Positions 1 to 7,533 of a stretch of DNA of 38,185 bases are shown piece after piece. The position numbers and the translations under genes are program-made. Every line of letters starts with the position of its first letter. The first letter of the stretch is position 1. The notes below the pieces were generated by a model. That model saw only the letters and a list, made by a program, of their open reading frames with translations, ran no database searches and was not told where the DNA came from. Location of the stretch: positions 1 to 38,185 of the forward strand of contig JABBOB010000028.1 of the NCBI GenBank assembly GCA_019352055.1, written 5' to 3'. The stretch comes from Acidobacteriota bacterium. GTDB taxonomy: Bacteria > Actinomycetota > Actinomycetes > Actinomycetales > Microbacteriaceae.

Positions 1-447
1 GGTCGCGGCGAAGCCGGCGCTCTGCGCCGCGCGGAAGGTCGCGAGCAGGAAGACGCTCGTCTCGAAGCCCTCCTTGAGAACCGCGAGGAAGGCCATCACG
101 GCGAGCGCCGCGGCACCGCCGTCGCGCAGCGCAGCGCCAGCCGACGTCTCCAGCTGCCGCTTCATGCTGCGGGCGTGCCGGTTCATCCAGAGCAGCATCC
201 CGGTGACGAAGACCACGGCGACGGAGCCGATCACGGTCTCGAGCGCCTCCTGCTGCGCCTGGGGGAGGGCGGACTCGAGCGCCCAGAGCGCGACGCCGAC
301 CGCGATGCTCGCGGCGACCGCCAGCCCGACGCCCAGCCACATCGCGCCGAGCCCGCGGCCGTTCCGCTTGAGGAAGGCGGCGACGATGCCGACGATGAGT
401 GCGGCTTCGAGCCCTTCGCGCAGGCCGATGACCAGGGTGGCGAGCAT
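1..447 (-). CDS. efeU: FTR1/EfeU-family ferrous/ferric iron permease (5' part, runs off the window)
   Basis: This is the membrane permease of an Efe-type high-affinity iron uptake system, which moves iron across the cytoplasmic membrane. Only the first 149 codons are present; the C-terminus lies beyond base 1. The ATG at 447 is preceded by a strong ribosome binding site (GGAGAGGA, about 4 nt away). Residues 10-14 read REGLE and a second KEGFE motif occurs near residue 127. These are the two REXXE-type iron-coordination motifs of FTR1 permeases, each within a hydrophobic helix. Hydrophobic segments begin at the N-terminus without a cleavable signal. An iron box 50 bp upstream fits iron-repressed expression. 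efeO and efeB would be expected downstream but are outside the window, so the full system is inferred. Confidence 0.9.
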   Translation of the reverse strand, partial: MLATLVIGLREGLEAALIVGIVAAFLKRNGRGLGAMWLGVGLAVAASIAVGVALWALESALPQAQQEALETVIGSVAVVFVTGMLLWMNRHARSMKRQLETSAGAALRDGGAAALAVMAFLAVLKEGFETSVFLLATFRAAQSAGFAAT

Positions 448-496
448 GGGGTCCTCTCCGGTCGATGGCCCGTGGGATCTCCCACCCGCAGGCAGG

Positions 497-515
497 CAAG
501 GTTAGCCTGTCCTAA
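497..515 (-). promoter_or_regulatory. DtxR/IdeR-type iron box in the efeU promoter
   Basis: The 19 bp match 15 of 19 positions of the DtxR/IdeR consensus TTAGGTTAGCCTAACCTAA (consensus from memory). On the minus strand the box contains TAACCT (504-499), a good actinobacterial -10 for efeU, so a bound iron-loaded repressor would cover the -10. The box lies in the 104-bp region shared with the divergent DUF6113-fdxA pair. Confidence 0.75.
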
Positions 516-551
516 CTGCCGATGTGAGCGGCAGGGGACGACCATCGGGGG

Positions 552-1007
552 GTGCCCACCGAGACGAGCCCCCGTGATCTCGCGATCGGGCTGCCCGTGA
601 GCCTGGTCGCCGGCGTGGTCGTCGGCACGATCGGGACGTTCAAGCACCAGGTCGGGATCTCCGCGGCGACCGGCACCGGCCTGCCGATCGGGCTGGTCCT
701 GTCCCTGCTCATGGTCGCCGCGTTCCTGATCGCGCTCCGTGTCGCGTTCCCGAGCCGGTGGTACGCGGTCGCGGGCTCGATCGGGGTCGTGGCGGCCGGA
801 GTCCTCCTGCTGCTGCCGGGAGCGAGCGGCGGCTCGACCGTGGTGCTGCTGAACGTCGCCGGGATCGTGTGGACGTTCGCGCCCGCGCTGCTGGCCGCGG
901 TGGTCGTCGCCTGGCCGCGCTTCCGGCGGCGCACACGGGCGACCCCTGACGCCGGTGGGATACTGGATCACGCCGAACCGTCGGCGGAGCGAAGGACGTC
1001 TGAGTAG
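552..1007 (+). CDS. Small integral membrane protein, DUF6113-like
   Basis: A 151-residue protein of unknown function with about four hydrophobic segments (roughly residues 12-30, 44-64, 71-88 and 97-117) and a short polar, charged tail. The GTG start at 552 follows a G-rich stretch that could serve as ribosome binding site. Its stop TAG shares one base with the GTG start of fdxA, so the two are probably translated as a pair. I recognise it as the small membrane protein commonly found before fdxA in Microbacteriaceae. The family number is from memory and no biochemical role is visible. The shared upstream region holds an iron box. Confidence 0.7.
   Translation: MPTETSPRDLAIGLPVSLVAGVVVGTIGTFKHQVGISAATGTGLPIGLVLSLLMVAAFLIALRVAFPSRWYAVAGSIGVVAAGVLLLLPGASGGSTVVLLNVAGIVWTFAPALLAAVVVAWPRFRRRTRATPDAGGILDHAEPSAERRTSE
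954..966 (+). promoter_or_regulatory. Probable internal promoter for fdxA (GGTGGGATACTGG)
   Basis: GATACT at 959-964 resembles a -10 box and is preceded by TGG as in an extended -10. A transcript would start near 971, about 36 nt before the fdxA GTG. The same 13 bases occur before the DUF3117 gene (6205-6217), and their core GGGATACTGG occurs before the DUF3107 gene on the minus strand. Confidence 0.5.
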
Positions 1008-1324
1008 TGACCTATGTGATCGCGCTGCCGTGCGTGGACGTGAAGGACCGCGCGTGCATCGACGAGTGCCCGGTCGACTGCATCTACGAGGGTGACCGGA
1101 TGCTCTACATCCAGCCCGACGAGTGCGTGGACTGCGGTGCGTGCGAGCCGGCCTGCCCGGTCGAGGCGATCTACTACGAGGACGACCTCCCCTCGAAGTG
1201 GGCCGACTACTACAAGGCGAACGTCGAGTTCTTCGACGAGGTCGGCTCGCCGGGTGGCGCGGCGAAGGTGGGCGTGATCCACAAGGACCACCCCGTCGTG
1301 AGCGTCCTGCCGCCTCAGGCCTGA
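1007..1324 (+). CDS. fdxA: Seven-iron ferredoxin FdxA
   Basis: A 105-residue electron carrier with one [3Fe-4S] and one [4Fe-4S] cluster. Cysteines at 9, 17, 21, 25, 40, 43, 46 and 50 reproduce the spacing of actinobacterial FdxA/FdxC proteins, with the C40-x2-C43-x2-C46-x3-C50P pattern for one cluster. The rest is an acidic tail, as usual. The GTG start overlaps the upstream stop (TAGTG) and has GAAGGA about 10 nt upstream. In M. tuberculosis the fdxC gene is followed by dapC (from memory). Here citrate synthase follows after only 37 bp and dapC is absent. The protein probably serves as a low-potential donor to cytoplasmic oxidoreductases; the partner is unknown. Confidence 0.95.
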   Translation: MTYVIALPCVDVKDRACIDECPVDCIYEGDRMLYIQPDECVDCGACEPACPVEAIYYEDDLPSKWADYYKANVEFFDEVGSPGGAAKVGVIHKDHPVVSVLPPQA

Positions 1325-1349
1325 GCCAGGGCCCCGGGTGGGTGCCCAG

Positions 1350-1355
1350 TAGGGT
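1350..1355 (+). promoter_or_regulatory. -10 box of gltA, leaderless type
   Basis: TAGGGT is followed by 6 nt and then the GTG of gltA, so transcription would begin at or next to the start codon. No ribosome binding site lies between. Confidence 0.6.
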
Positions 1356-1361
1356 GTTTGG

Positions 1362-2663
1362 GTGACCGACGCCCCTCGCGAGACCGCGACGCCGCAGGCT
1401 GCGACGCTCCACTTCGAGGGCGGCTCGGCCGAGTTCCCGATCCTGCCCGCCACCGCGGGCGCCCCGAGCCTCGACATCGCGGGGCTGACGAGGAAGACCG
1501 GGTTCACGACCCTCGACAACGGGTTCGTCAACACCGCCTCGACGAAGTCCGCGATCACCTACATCGACGGCGACCAGGGCATCCTCCGGTACCGCGGCTA
1601 CCCGATCGCAGAGCTCGCCCAGCACTCCACCTACCTCGAGGTCGCCTGGCTGCTCATCCACGGCGAGCTGCCGACGGAGTCGGAGCTGGCCGACTTCGAC
1701 GAGCGGATCCGCCGCCACACCCTGCTGCACGAGGACATGCGCCGGTTCTTCACGGCGCTCCCGCACACCGCGCACCCGATGACCGTGCTGTCGTCCGGTA
1801 TCAGCGCGCTGTCCACGTACTACGAGGACTCGCTCTCGGTGCACGACCCCGAGCAGATCGAGGCGGCGACGATCCGGCTGCTCGCGAAGCTGCCCGTCAT
1901 CGCGGCGTACGCGCACAAGAAGACGCTCGGCCAGGCGTTCCTCTACCCGGACAACTCGCTCTCGTTCGTCGACAACTTCCTCCGGCTCAACTTCGGCACG
2001 AACGCCGAGCCGTACGAGATCGACCCCGTCATGTCGAAGGCGCTCGAACGGCTGCTGATCCTGCACGAGGATCACGAGCAGAACGCGTCCGCCTCCACGG
2101 TCCGCCTCGTCGGCTCGACGGAGGCGAACATGTTCGTCTCCGTCGCCGCGGGCATCGGCGCGCTGTCGGGTCCGCTGCACGGTGGTGCGAACGAAGCCGT
2201 CCTCACGATGCTCGCGCAGATCCGCGACTCCGGGGAAGGCGTCGAGAAGTTCGTGGCGCGGGTGAAGAAGAAGGAGGAGGGCGTGCGCCTGATGGGCTTC
2301 GGCCACCGGGTGTACAAGTCCTACGACCCTCGGGCGAAGCTCGTGAAGGAGAGCGCGGACGAGGTGCTCGACGCGCTCGGCGTCGTGGACCCGCTGCTCG
2401 ACCTCGCCCGCGAGCTGGAGCAGATCGCCCTGGAGGACGACTACTTCATCGAGCGCCGCCTGTACCCGAACGTCGACTTCTACACGGGCGTCCTCTACAA
2501 GGCCATGGGCTTCCCCGCGCGGATGTTCACGGTGCTGTTCGCGATCGGTCGCCTGCCCGGCTGGATCGCGCACTGGCGCGAGGCGAACGGCGATCCGTCG
2601 ACGAAGATCGGTCGTCCCCAGCAGCTCTACGTGGGCCCCCCGGAGCGCCACCTCGACCGCTGA
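1362..2663 (+). CDS. gltA: Citrate synthase (type II)
   Basis: Condenses oxaloacetate with acetyl-CoA to citrate, the entry step of the TCA cycle, in the cytoplasm. The 433-residue length fits type II hexameric citrate synthases. The catalytic triad is visible: His273 in LSGPLHGGANEA, His315 in GFGHRVYKSYDPRA and Asp372 in NVDFYTG. An N-terminal beta-rich segment (residues 15-60) is also typical of the type II form. The GTG at 1362 is chosen because TAGGGT lies 6 nt upstream, indicating a leaderless mRNA. It follows fdxA in the same direction and its 3' end faces the 3' end of dapD. Confidence 0.97.
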   Translation: MTDAPRETATPQAATLHFEGGSAEFPILPATAGAPSLDIAGLTRKTGFTTLDNGFVNTASTKSAITYIDGDQGILRYRGYPIAELAQHSTYLEVAWLLIHGELPTESELADFDERIRRHTLLHEDMRRFFTALPHTAHPMTVLSSGISALSTYYEDSLSVHDPEQIEAATIRLLAKLPVIAAYAHKKTLGQAFLYPDNSLSFVDNFLRLNFGTNAEPYEIDPVMSKALERLLILHEDHEQNASASTVRLVGSTEANMFVSVAAGIGALSGPLHGGANEAVLTMLAQIRDSGEGVEKFVARVKKKEEGVRLMGFGHRVYKSYDPRAKLVKESADEVLDALGVVDPLLDLARELEQIALEDDYFIERRLYPNVDFYTGVLYKAMGFPARMFTVLFAIGRLPGWIAHWREANGDPSTKIGRPQQLYVGPPERHLDR

Positions 2664-2844
2664 ACGGCCCGAGCACCCGTTCTTCGACCACTTCGGCTTC
2701 ATCGGCGACGTGGGCTTCGGGTGGCCGAGGTCCACTCCGATCGGCGAGTTCGGCGGCCTCAGAGGTATCGCGAGGCAGCGATGCTCGGCGGACGGACTCC
2801 AGGCGTGAGAAGTCGCCCGGACCGGGTCCCGGTCGGAGGTGCGC
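2664..2844. other. Convergent gltA-dapD intergenic region, possible coding remnant
   Basis: No convincing gene. One plus-strand frame (about 2671-2805) is open, ends in TGA and has G or C at nearly every third codon position over its first 30 or so codons. It has no start codon of its own, so it may be a decayed gene piece, but antisense frames look similar. A compact inverted repeat (GACCGGG/CCCGGTC) sits at 2820-2834 and is too tight to call a terminator. Confidence 0.25.
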
Positions 2845-3780
2845 TCAGGCGTGGAGGGTCGGGTTGAGGGCGATGCCAGGGCCTGTGCGGGGGACCGCCT
2901 CCACCTCGCCCGTCAGGCTGTTGCGGCGGAAGAGCCAGGCGTCCTGGCCGGACAGCTCGACGGCCTTCGCGACACGCGGCTCCCGGCCCGGCGAGCGCAC
3001 GGTGAGCTTGGTGCCCGCCGTCACGTAGAGGCCGGCCTCCACGACGCAGTCGTCGCCGATCGCGATGCCCAGGCCCGAGTTCGCGCCGAGCAGGCTGCGC
3101 CGCCCGACCGACACGCGCTGCGTGCCCCCGCCGGACAGCGTGCCCATGATCGACGCCCCGCCGCCGATGTCGGACCCGTCGCCGACGACCACCCCCTGGC
3201 TGATCCGCCCCTCCACCATCGAGGCGCCGAGCGTGCCGGCGTTGAAGTTCACGAACCCCCCGTGCATCACCACGGTGCCGGGAGCGAGGTGCGCGCCGAG
3301 GCGCACCCGGGCGGCGTCCGCGATCCGCACCCGGTCGGGCAGCACGTAGTCGGTCAGGCGAGGGAACCGGTCCAGGCCGATGATCTCGAGTCCCGAGCGC
3401 TTCAGGAGGGGCAGCCGACGTGCGGCGTCGGCGGGCACCATCGGGCCGCGCGCGGTCCACGCGTTGATCGGCAGGTGCGCCATCAGCGAGTCCAGGGAGA
3501 TGGAGTTCGGCGCGACGAGCAGGTGCGAGAGCAGCTGCAGGCGGAGGTAGGCGTCCGCCGTGGAGACGACGGGCGCGTCGAGATCCGCCTCCACGGTGAT
3601 CGCCTCGATGCGCACGCGGCGCGTCTCGTCGATCCGCTCCTCCGCTTCGAGCTCCCGCGGCGGGTCGACCTCGGGCGCGCGACCGAGCGCGGGGGAGGGG
3701 AACCAGACCTCGAGGACCCTCCCGTCCTTCGCCCGCGTGGCCAGCCCGTGGCCCCATCCCGTGCGCTCCGGATCGCTCAT
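2845..3780 (-). CDS. dapD: 2,3,4,5-tetrahydropyridine-2,6-dicarboxylate N-succinyltransferase
   Basis: Transfers succinyl from succinyl-CoA to tetrahydrodipicolinate in the succinylase branch of lysine and meso-diaminopimelate synthesis. The 311 residues match the actinobacterial DapD type. The N-terminal half is alpha/beta. The C-terminal half (about 165-285) is a left-handed beta-helix of hexapeptide repeats, for example [33 protein letters not shown] and [17 protein letters not shown]. The start ATG at 3780 lies 6 nt after TAGCCT on the minus strand, so the mRNA is probably leaderless. It is divergent from dapE, which acts two steps later; the intervening aminotransferase gene dapC is not in this window. 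Confidence 0.95.
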   Translation of the reverse strand: MSDPERTGWGHGLATRAKDGRVLEVWFPSPALGRAPEVDPPRELEAEERIDETRRVRIEAITVEADLDAPVVSTADAYLRLQLLSHLLVAPNSISLDSLMAHLPINAWTARGPMVPADAARRLPLLKRSGLEIIGLDRFPRLTDYVLPDRVRIADAARVRLGAHLAPGTVVMHGGFVNFNAGTLGASMVEGRISQGVVVGDGSDIGGGASIMGTLSGGGTQRVSVGRRSLLGANSGLGIAIGDDCVVEAGLYVTAGTKLTVRSPGREPRVAKAVELSGQDAWLFRRNSLTGEVEAVPRTGPGIALNPTLHA

Positions 3781-3842
3781 CGGACCAGGCTATCCAGGGC
3801 GCGGAGCCACCCAGGACGGCCCCGATCGGTACGCTGGTCGCC
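3781..3842. promoter_or_regulatory. Divergent dapD/dapE promoter region with two leaderless -10 boxes
   Basis: Within 62 bp there is TAGCCT on the minus strand (3792-3787), 6 nt before the dapD ATG, and TACGCT on the plus strand (3830-3835), 7 nt before the dapE GTG. No clear -35 boxes are seen. Two polymerases could not occupy both promoters at once without crowding. Confidence 0.65.
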
Positions 3843-4919
3843 GTGCCCGGCCTGGATCTGACCGCCGACGCCGTCCTGCTGACGCAGGCCATCTGCGACG
3901 TGGAGAGCGTGTCCGGGGACGAGACCGCGCTCGCGGACCTCATCGAGGCCGCCGTCCGGGCGCAGCCCCATCTCACGGTGCGGCGCTACGGCGACACGAT
4001 CGTGGCCCGCACCGAGCTGGGCCGGCCCACCCGGGTGGCGATCGCGGGACACATCGACACCGTGCCTCTGAACGACAACCTCCCGACCTGGTTCCAGGCG
4101 GTGGACGGCGAGCGGCGCCTCTACGGCCGCGGCACCACGGACATGAAGGCGGGAGTCGCCGTCCAGCTGAAGCTCGCCGCCGAGCTGTCCGAGCCCGTTC
4201 CCGACATCACCTGGATCTGGTACGACCACGAGGAGGTGGGGGAGGATCTGAACGGCCTGAACCGCCTGCTGCAGGAGCACCCGGAGGAGCTCGTCGCGGA
4301 CTTCGCGATCCTCGGCGAGCCGAGCGTCGCCGGCATCGAAGGCGGCTGCAACGGCAACCTGCGAGCCGAGATCCGGACGTACGGCAGGCGCGCGCACTCT
4401 GCACGCGGCTGGATCGGCGTCAACGCGATCCATCTCGCCGCGCCGATCCTCGACCGCCTCGCCGCCTACGAGCCGCGATCGGTGGAGGTGGACGGCCTCG
4501 TCTACCGGGAGGGTCTCAACGCGGTGACGATCCACGGAGGCGTCGCCGGCAACGTGATCCCCGACGAGTGCGTCGTGCAGGTCAACCACCGATTCGCTCC
4601 CTCCCGCACCCCCGAGGAGGCGGTGCGCCACATCGAGGAGGTGTTCGCGGGATTCGAGGTGCGGATCGTCGACATCGCCGCGGGCGCGCGCCCGGGGCTC
4701 GACGTCCCCATCGCGCGGGCGTTCGTCTCGGCCGTCGGCGCGGAACCCCGTCCGAAGTACGGGTGGACCGACGTCGCGCGCTTCGCGGGCCTCGGGGTGC
4801 CCGCGGTGAACTACGGGCCGGGCGACCCGCTGAAGGCGCACGCCGACGACGAGTACGTGCCGGTCGATCAGATCCACGCCGTCGAGGCCGGCCTCCGGGC
4901 GTGGCTGACCGGCGCATGA
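3843..4919 (+). CDS. dapE: Succinyl-diaminopimelate desuccinylase
   Basis: Hydrolyses N-succinyl-LL-diaminopimelate to succinate and LL-diaminopimelate. It is a 358-residue M20 metallopeptidase-family protein. Two-metal ligands and catalytic residues are visible: His70 and Asp72 in GHIDTVP, Asp100 in GRGTTDMK, the Glu130-Glu131 pair in DHEEVGE, Glu159 in GEPS and His333 in KAHADDE. A dimerisation lid occupies about residues 170-285. The GTG start is supported by TACGCT 7 nt upstream. The stop overlaps the next start as ATGA, coupling it to a membrane protein. Length and motifs are complete. Confidence 0.96.
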   Translation: MPGLDLTADAVLLTQAICDVESVSGDETALADLIEAAVRAQPHLTVRRYGDTIVARTELGRPTRVAIAGHIDTVPLNDNLPTWFQAVDGERRLYGRGTTDMKAGVAVQLKLAAELSEPVPDITWIWYDHEEVGEDLNGLNRLLQEHPEELVADFAILGEPSVAGIEGGCNGNLRAEIRTYGRRAHSARGWIGVNAIHLAAPILDRLAAYEPRSVEVDGLVYREGLNAVTIHGGVAGNVIPDECVVQVNHRFAPSRTPEEAVRHIEEVFAGFEVRIVDIAAGARPGLDVPIARAFVSAVGAEPRPKYGWTDVARFAGLGVPAVNYGPGDPLKAHADDEYVPVDQIHAVEAGLRAWLTGA

Positions 4920-6163
4920 CCGTCGTCGCCTCGACGTCGACGGTCGAGCCGGACGCCGACCCGCGGAGCGCGCCGCGCAGCGTGCCGTGGTGGGGTGCTG
5001 CGCTCGCGATCTTCGCCGGCTCGCGCGTGCTCACGACCCTGCTGTTCCTCTGGGTGTGGTCGCTCGCGACCCCGCGGTCCCGGGCCGGCGCCCATCCGAG
5101 CTTCCTCGACCTGGTGAGCGCCTGGGACGGCCAGTGGTACTGGTACATCGCCGAGCACGGCTACCCGACGGTGCTGCCGCTGACGGCGTCCGGCGCGGTC
5201 GACACGAACCAGTGGGCGTTCCTGCCCGTCTACCCGTACCTGTCGCAGCTGCTGACCTTCGGCGTGCTGGACTGGCGCATCCCCGCTCTCCTCGTCAGCG
5301 TCGCTGCCGGGTTCGGTGCCGCCCTGCTGCTCGCGGCGCTGCTGATGCCGCGCATCGGGCGACCGCGGGCCCTGTTCGCCGTCGCCCTGCTCTCCTGCTC
5401 GCCGCTGGCCTTCATGTTCCAGACGACCTACGCGGAGTCGCTCGGCCTGGCGCTGCTGCTCGGCGTGCTCGTGCTGGTCGATCGGGGCCGGTACCTCGCT
5501 GCCGTCCCCGTCGCGCTCCTGCTCGCGTTCACGCGCCCGGGCGTCCTGGCCGTGTCGCTCGCCGTCGGGCTGCAGCTCGTCGTGCGCCTCGTCCGCGCGA
5601 GGAGGGGCGCCCCGGCGCTGCCGCGGAGGGAGCTCCTCGCCGGGGTCGTCCTCGCCGGGGTGTGTGCTCTGGCGGGGTTCGCCTGGAGCGGCATCGCGGC
5701 GCTGGTCACCGGGCGACCGGACGCGTACTTCGCGACGGAGAGCGCGTGGCGCGCGCTCTGGATGCCGGGGTCGCCGTCGATCACCCTCTTCGCCCCGTGG
5801 GTGTTCGCGGCGGACTTCTGGGGGACGCAGCTGCTCGGCAGCGGACCGGCCGCATGGGCGGCTCCGCTGGCCCTCGGGGTGCTGGTCCTCGGATTCGCCG
5901 GCTTCCTGCTCAGCCCGTGGGTCCGCCGCCTGGGGATGACGACGCGCCTCTGGGCCGCCTCGTACGCGCTCTACCTGCTCGCGGTGTTCTTCCCGCAGTC
6001 GAGCGTGTTCCGGCTCCTGATGCCGATGGCACCGCTCTCCGGCGCGATCACGCCGCGGACCTGGCCCGCTCGGATCCTGGTGCTCGCAGTCGCAGCGGGC
6101 CTCCAGGCACTGTGGCTCTGGGTCTGCTACGGACCTGTTCAGGACTACTGGACCGTGCCCTGA
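4916..6163 (+). CDS. Polytopic membrane protein, GT-C/PIG-V-like mannosyltransferase candidate
   Basis: A 415-residue integral membrane protein with about nine to ten hydrophobic helices. The ATG overlaps the dapE stop (ATGA), so it is translationally coupled. After the first helix comes [15 protein letters not shown] (about residues 64-78), an acidic-aromatic loop typical of GT-C-fold glycosyltransferases and similar to the PIG-V signature of GPI mannosyltransferases. Such enzymes use polyprenyl-phosphate sugars on the outer face of the membrane. The donor and acceptor cannot be read from sequence. Candidates are mannosylation of lipoglycans or secreted proteins. The coupling to dapE is probably positional rather than functional. 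Confidence 0.75.
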   Translation: MTVVASTSTVEPDADPRSAPRSVPWWGAALAIFAGSRVLTTLLFLWVWSLATPRSRAGAHPSFLDLVSAWDGQWYWYIAEHGYPTVLPLTASGAVDTNQWAFLPVYPYLSQLLTFGVLDWRIPALLVSVAAGFGAALLLAALLMPRIGRPRALFAVALLSCSPLAFMFQTTYAESLGLALLLGVLVLVDRGRYLAAVPVALLLAFTRPGVLAVSLAVGLQLVVRLVRARRGAPALPRRELLAGVVLAGVCALAGFAWSGIAALVTGRPDAYFATESAWRALWMPGSPSITLFAPWVFAADFWGTQLLGSGPAAWAAPLALGVLVLGFAGFLLSPWVRRLGMTTRLWAASYALYLLAVFFPQSSVFRLLMPMAPLSGAITPRTWPARILVLAVAAGLQALWLWVCYGPVQDYWTVP

Positions 6164-6204
6164 TCAGGCACTTCCGGGACCGCGGTTTTGGTGTGGCGGT
6201 CACA

Positions 6205-6217
6205 GGTGGGATACTGG
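6205..6217 (+). promoter_or_regulatory. Probable promoter of the DUF3117 gene (GGTGGGATACTGG)
   Basis: GATACT at 6210-6215 is a -10-like box with an extended TGG, and TTGGTG at 6188-6193 is a weak -35 with a 16-nt spacer. The transcript would start near 6222, leaving a leader of about 27 nt that contains GAAAGG (6235-6240), 8 nt before the ATG. Confidence 0.6.
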
Positions 6218-6248
6218 TCACAGACTTCTCCAACGAAAGGTGTCTCGC

Positions 6249-6416
6249 ATGGCGGCGATGAAACCCCGCACGGGCGACGGGCCCATGGAAGCCGTCAAGG
6301 AAGGCCGCCTCATCATCGTGCGCGTGCCGCTCGAAGGTGGTGGCCGGCTCGTGGTCTCCGTGAACGACGCGGAGGCCAGCGAGTTGCGCGACGCGCTCTC
6401 GGCAGCCATCGGCTGA
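6249..6416 (+). CDS. DUF3117 small conserved actinobacterial protein
   Basis: A 55-residue protein of unknown function that is extremely conserved across Actinobacteria (family recognised from memory, Rv1211 type). It begins MAAMKPRTGDGPMEAVKEGR and continues with a beta-rich segment and a short C-terminal helix (about residues 40-54). It is a single-gene transcription unit: its own GGGATACTGG-type promoter, a good ribosome binding site (GAAAGG) and a strong hairpin terminator 11 nt after the stop. Such a compact unit with SD-led translation contrasts with the leaderless neighbours and suggests high expression. No catalytic motif is visible. Confidence 0.92.
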   Translation: MAAMKPRTGDGPMEAVKEGRLIIVRVPLEGGGRLVVSVNDAEASELRDALSAAIG

Positions 6417-6426
6417 CAGGCTCGAT

Positions 6427-6460
6427 CGGGACGGGCGCCGCGGATGCGGCGCCCGTCCCG
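6427..6460. terminator. Bidirectional hairpin terminator between DUF3117 and the O-methyltransferase gene
   Basis: A perfect 15-bp stem (6427-6441 with 6446-6460) closes a 4-nt loop (GGAT). A second 8-bp inverted repeat follows at 6463-6480. There is no U-run, as is usual for high-GC actinobacterial terminators. It lies between convergent genes. Confidence 0.8.
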
Positions 6461-6482
6461 TCTCCGCCCGGACGGGCGGAGG

Positions 6483-7109
6483 TCAGCGTCGGACGATGTG
6501 CAGCAGCCCGTCGCCGACGATCGACAGCCCGGCCAGCAGCGCCTCGCGCTCGCGCACGTCGCGCAGCAGAGCTCGATAGCTGGTCGTGATCGCGTCGCGC
6601 TGGGTGGGATCCGCAACCCGGCCCTGCTGCAGCACGTGCGCCACCAGCACCGAGCCACCGGGACGGACGAGCCGCAGCGCCGTCTCCGTGTAGTCCCGCA
6701 CCGACTCCCGGTCCGCGTCGACGAACACCAGGTCGTACGCCTGCTCGTTCATGCGGGGCAGCACGTCCGCCGCCGTCCCGGTGATCATCCGCGTCCGTCG
6801 CGCCGGGTGACCGGCAGCCTGGAACATCGACCGGGCGACCTGGTGCAGGTCGAGGTCCTCGTCGATCGTCGTGAGCACCGCTTCGGGGGCGCCCTTCAGG
6901 AGCCACAGCCCGGACACCCCGGTGCCGGTCCCGATCTCGATGATCGCGGAGGCGGGTCCCGTCGCGGCGACGAGCGCCAGAGCCGAGCCGATCGCGGGGG
7001 AGACGGGCTCGATCCCGAACTGGTGGGCGGCCTCCCGCGCGGCTCCGATCGCGTCGTCCTCGGGCACGAATGCGTCTGCGAAGGCCCGGTCGGCGGCGAT
7101 CTCTGCCAT
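6483..7109 (-). CDS. SAM-dependent O-methyltransferase (class I, Rv1220c-like)
   Basis: A 208-residue Rossmann-fold methyltransferase. The SAM-binding motif I IIEIGTGTGVSGLWLL lies near residues 60-75, the acidic TIDED of motif II near 90 and the DLVFVDADRE segment near 126. VRPGGSVLVAHVL follows, as in the catechol-O-methyltransferase-like family that uses a divalent metal. The physiological acceptor is unknown. The ATG at 7109 lies 7 nt after TAGGCT on the minus strand, so the mRNA is probably leaderless. In M. tuberculosis the gene stands beside sigE, rseA, htrA and tatB; here tatB is divergent and immediate, with no sigma factor between. Confidence 0.9.
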   Translation of the reverse strand: MAEIAADRAFADAFVPEDDAIGAAREAAHQFGIEPVSPAIGSALALVAATGPASAIIEIGTGTGVSGLWLLKGAPEAVLTTIDEDLDLHQVARSMFQAAGHPARRTRMITGTAADVLPRMNEQAYDLVFVDADRESVRDYTETALRLVRPGGSVLVAHVLQQGRVADPTQRDAITTSYRALLRDVREREALLAGLSIVGDGLLHIVRR

Positions 7110-7172
7110 CGGCTCCAGCCTACGGGGCCTCCGGTGCCCTTCCCCGACCGCCAGGTGATCTACGCTGCACCG
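7110..7172. promoter_or_regulatory. Divergent O-methyltransferase/tatB promoters, both leaderless type
   Basis: On the minus strand TAGGCT (7122-7117) lies 7 nt before the methyltransferase ATG. On the plus strand TACGCT (7161-7166) lies 6 nt before the tatB ATG. Confidence 0.6.
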
Positions 7173-7529
7173 ATGGACCCCACGAAGCTGCTGTTCATCG
7201 CGGTCCTGGCCCTGTTCCTCGTCGGTCCGGAGAAGCTGCCGGATTACGCGGCCCGCCTGGGCCGGTTCGTCCGCGCGGCCCGGGGCATGCTGGACGAGGC
7301 GAAGGACCGGGTCCGCGATGAACTGGGGCCCGACTTCGACGAGGAGGAGTGGCGCAAGCTCGACCCGCGCCAGTACGACCCGCGGCGCATCATCCGCGAC
7401 GCGCTGCTCGAGCCGCCCGAGCCGCGTCGGCGTGAGGAGGAGCCCGAGCCCGAGCCCGAGCCGGAGCCCGTCGTCCAGCGGGCCCGCACGCGCCCCGAGC
7501 TGGTCGCCTTCGACGACGAGGCCACCTGA
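7173..7529 (+). CDS. tatB: Sec-independent translocase subunit TatB
   Basis: Component of the Tat export pathway that receives folded precursors with twin-arginine signals and passes them to TatA pores. The 118-residue protein has the standard layout: an N-terminal membrane helix (residues about 4-18), the GPEKLPDYAARLGRFVRAAR amphipathic helix after a short hinge, then a long charged tail. The Gly-Pro-Glu hinge favours TatB or a TatA-like paralogue; genomic context (O-methyltransferase neighbour, Mrp nearby) supports TatB. The tail contains an acidic EPEPEPEPEP run encoded by tandem GAGCCC-like hexamers. The gene ends 4 bp before the convergent LysR gene. Confidence 0.88.
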   Translation: MDPTKLLFIAVLALFLVGPEKLPDYAARLGRFVRAARGMLDEAKDRVRDELGPDFDEEEWRKLDPRQYDPRRIIRDALLEPPEPRRREEEPEPEPEPEPVVQRARTRPELVAFDDEAT

Positions 7530-7533
7530 GCGC

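Noticed and set aside
231..2735. Long minus-strand open frame (834 codons) across efeU, fdxA and gltA
   Set aside because: It is antisense to fdxA and gltA, which have strong catalytic motifs. Its translation is Arg/His-rich low complexity typical of GC-rich shadow frames.
2820..2834. Terminator between gltA and dapD
   Set aside because: The inverted repeat has a 1-nt centre, so only a short stem could form; it is weaker than the other hairpins in the window.
7436..7475. Phase-variable hexamer repeat in tatB
   Set aside because: The GAGCCC-like units change in multiples of three and only alter the EP-rich tail length, so no on/off switching would result. The unit number is low.
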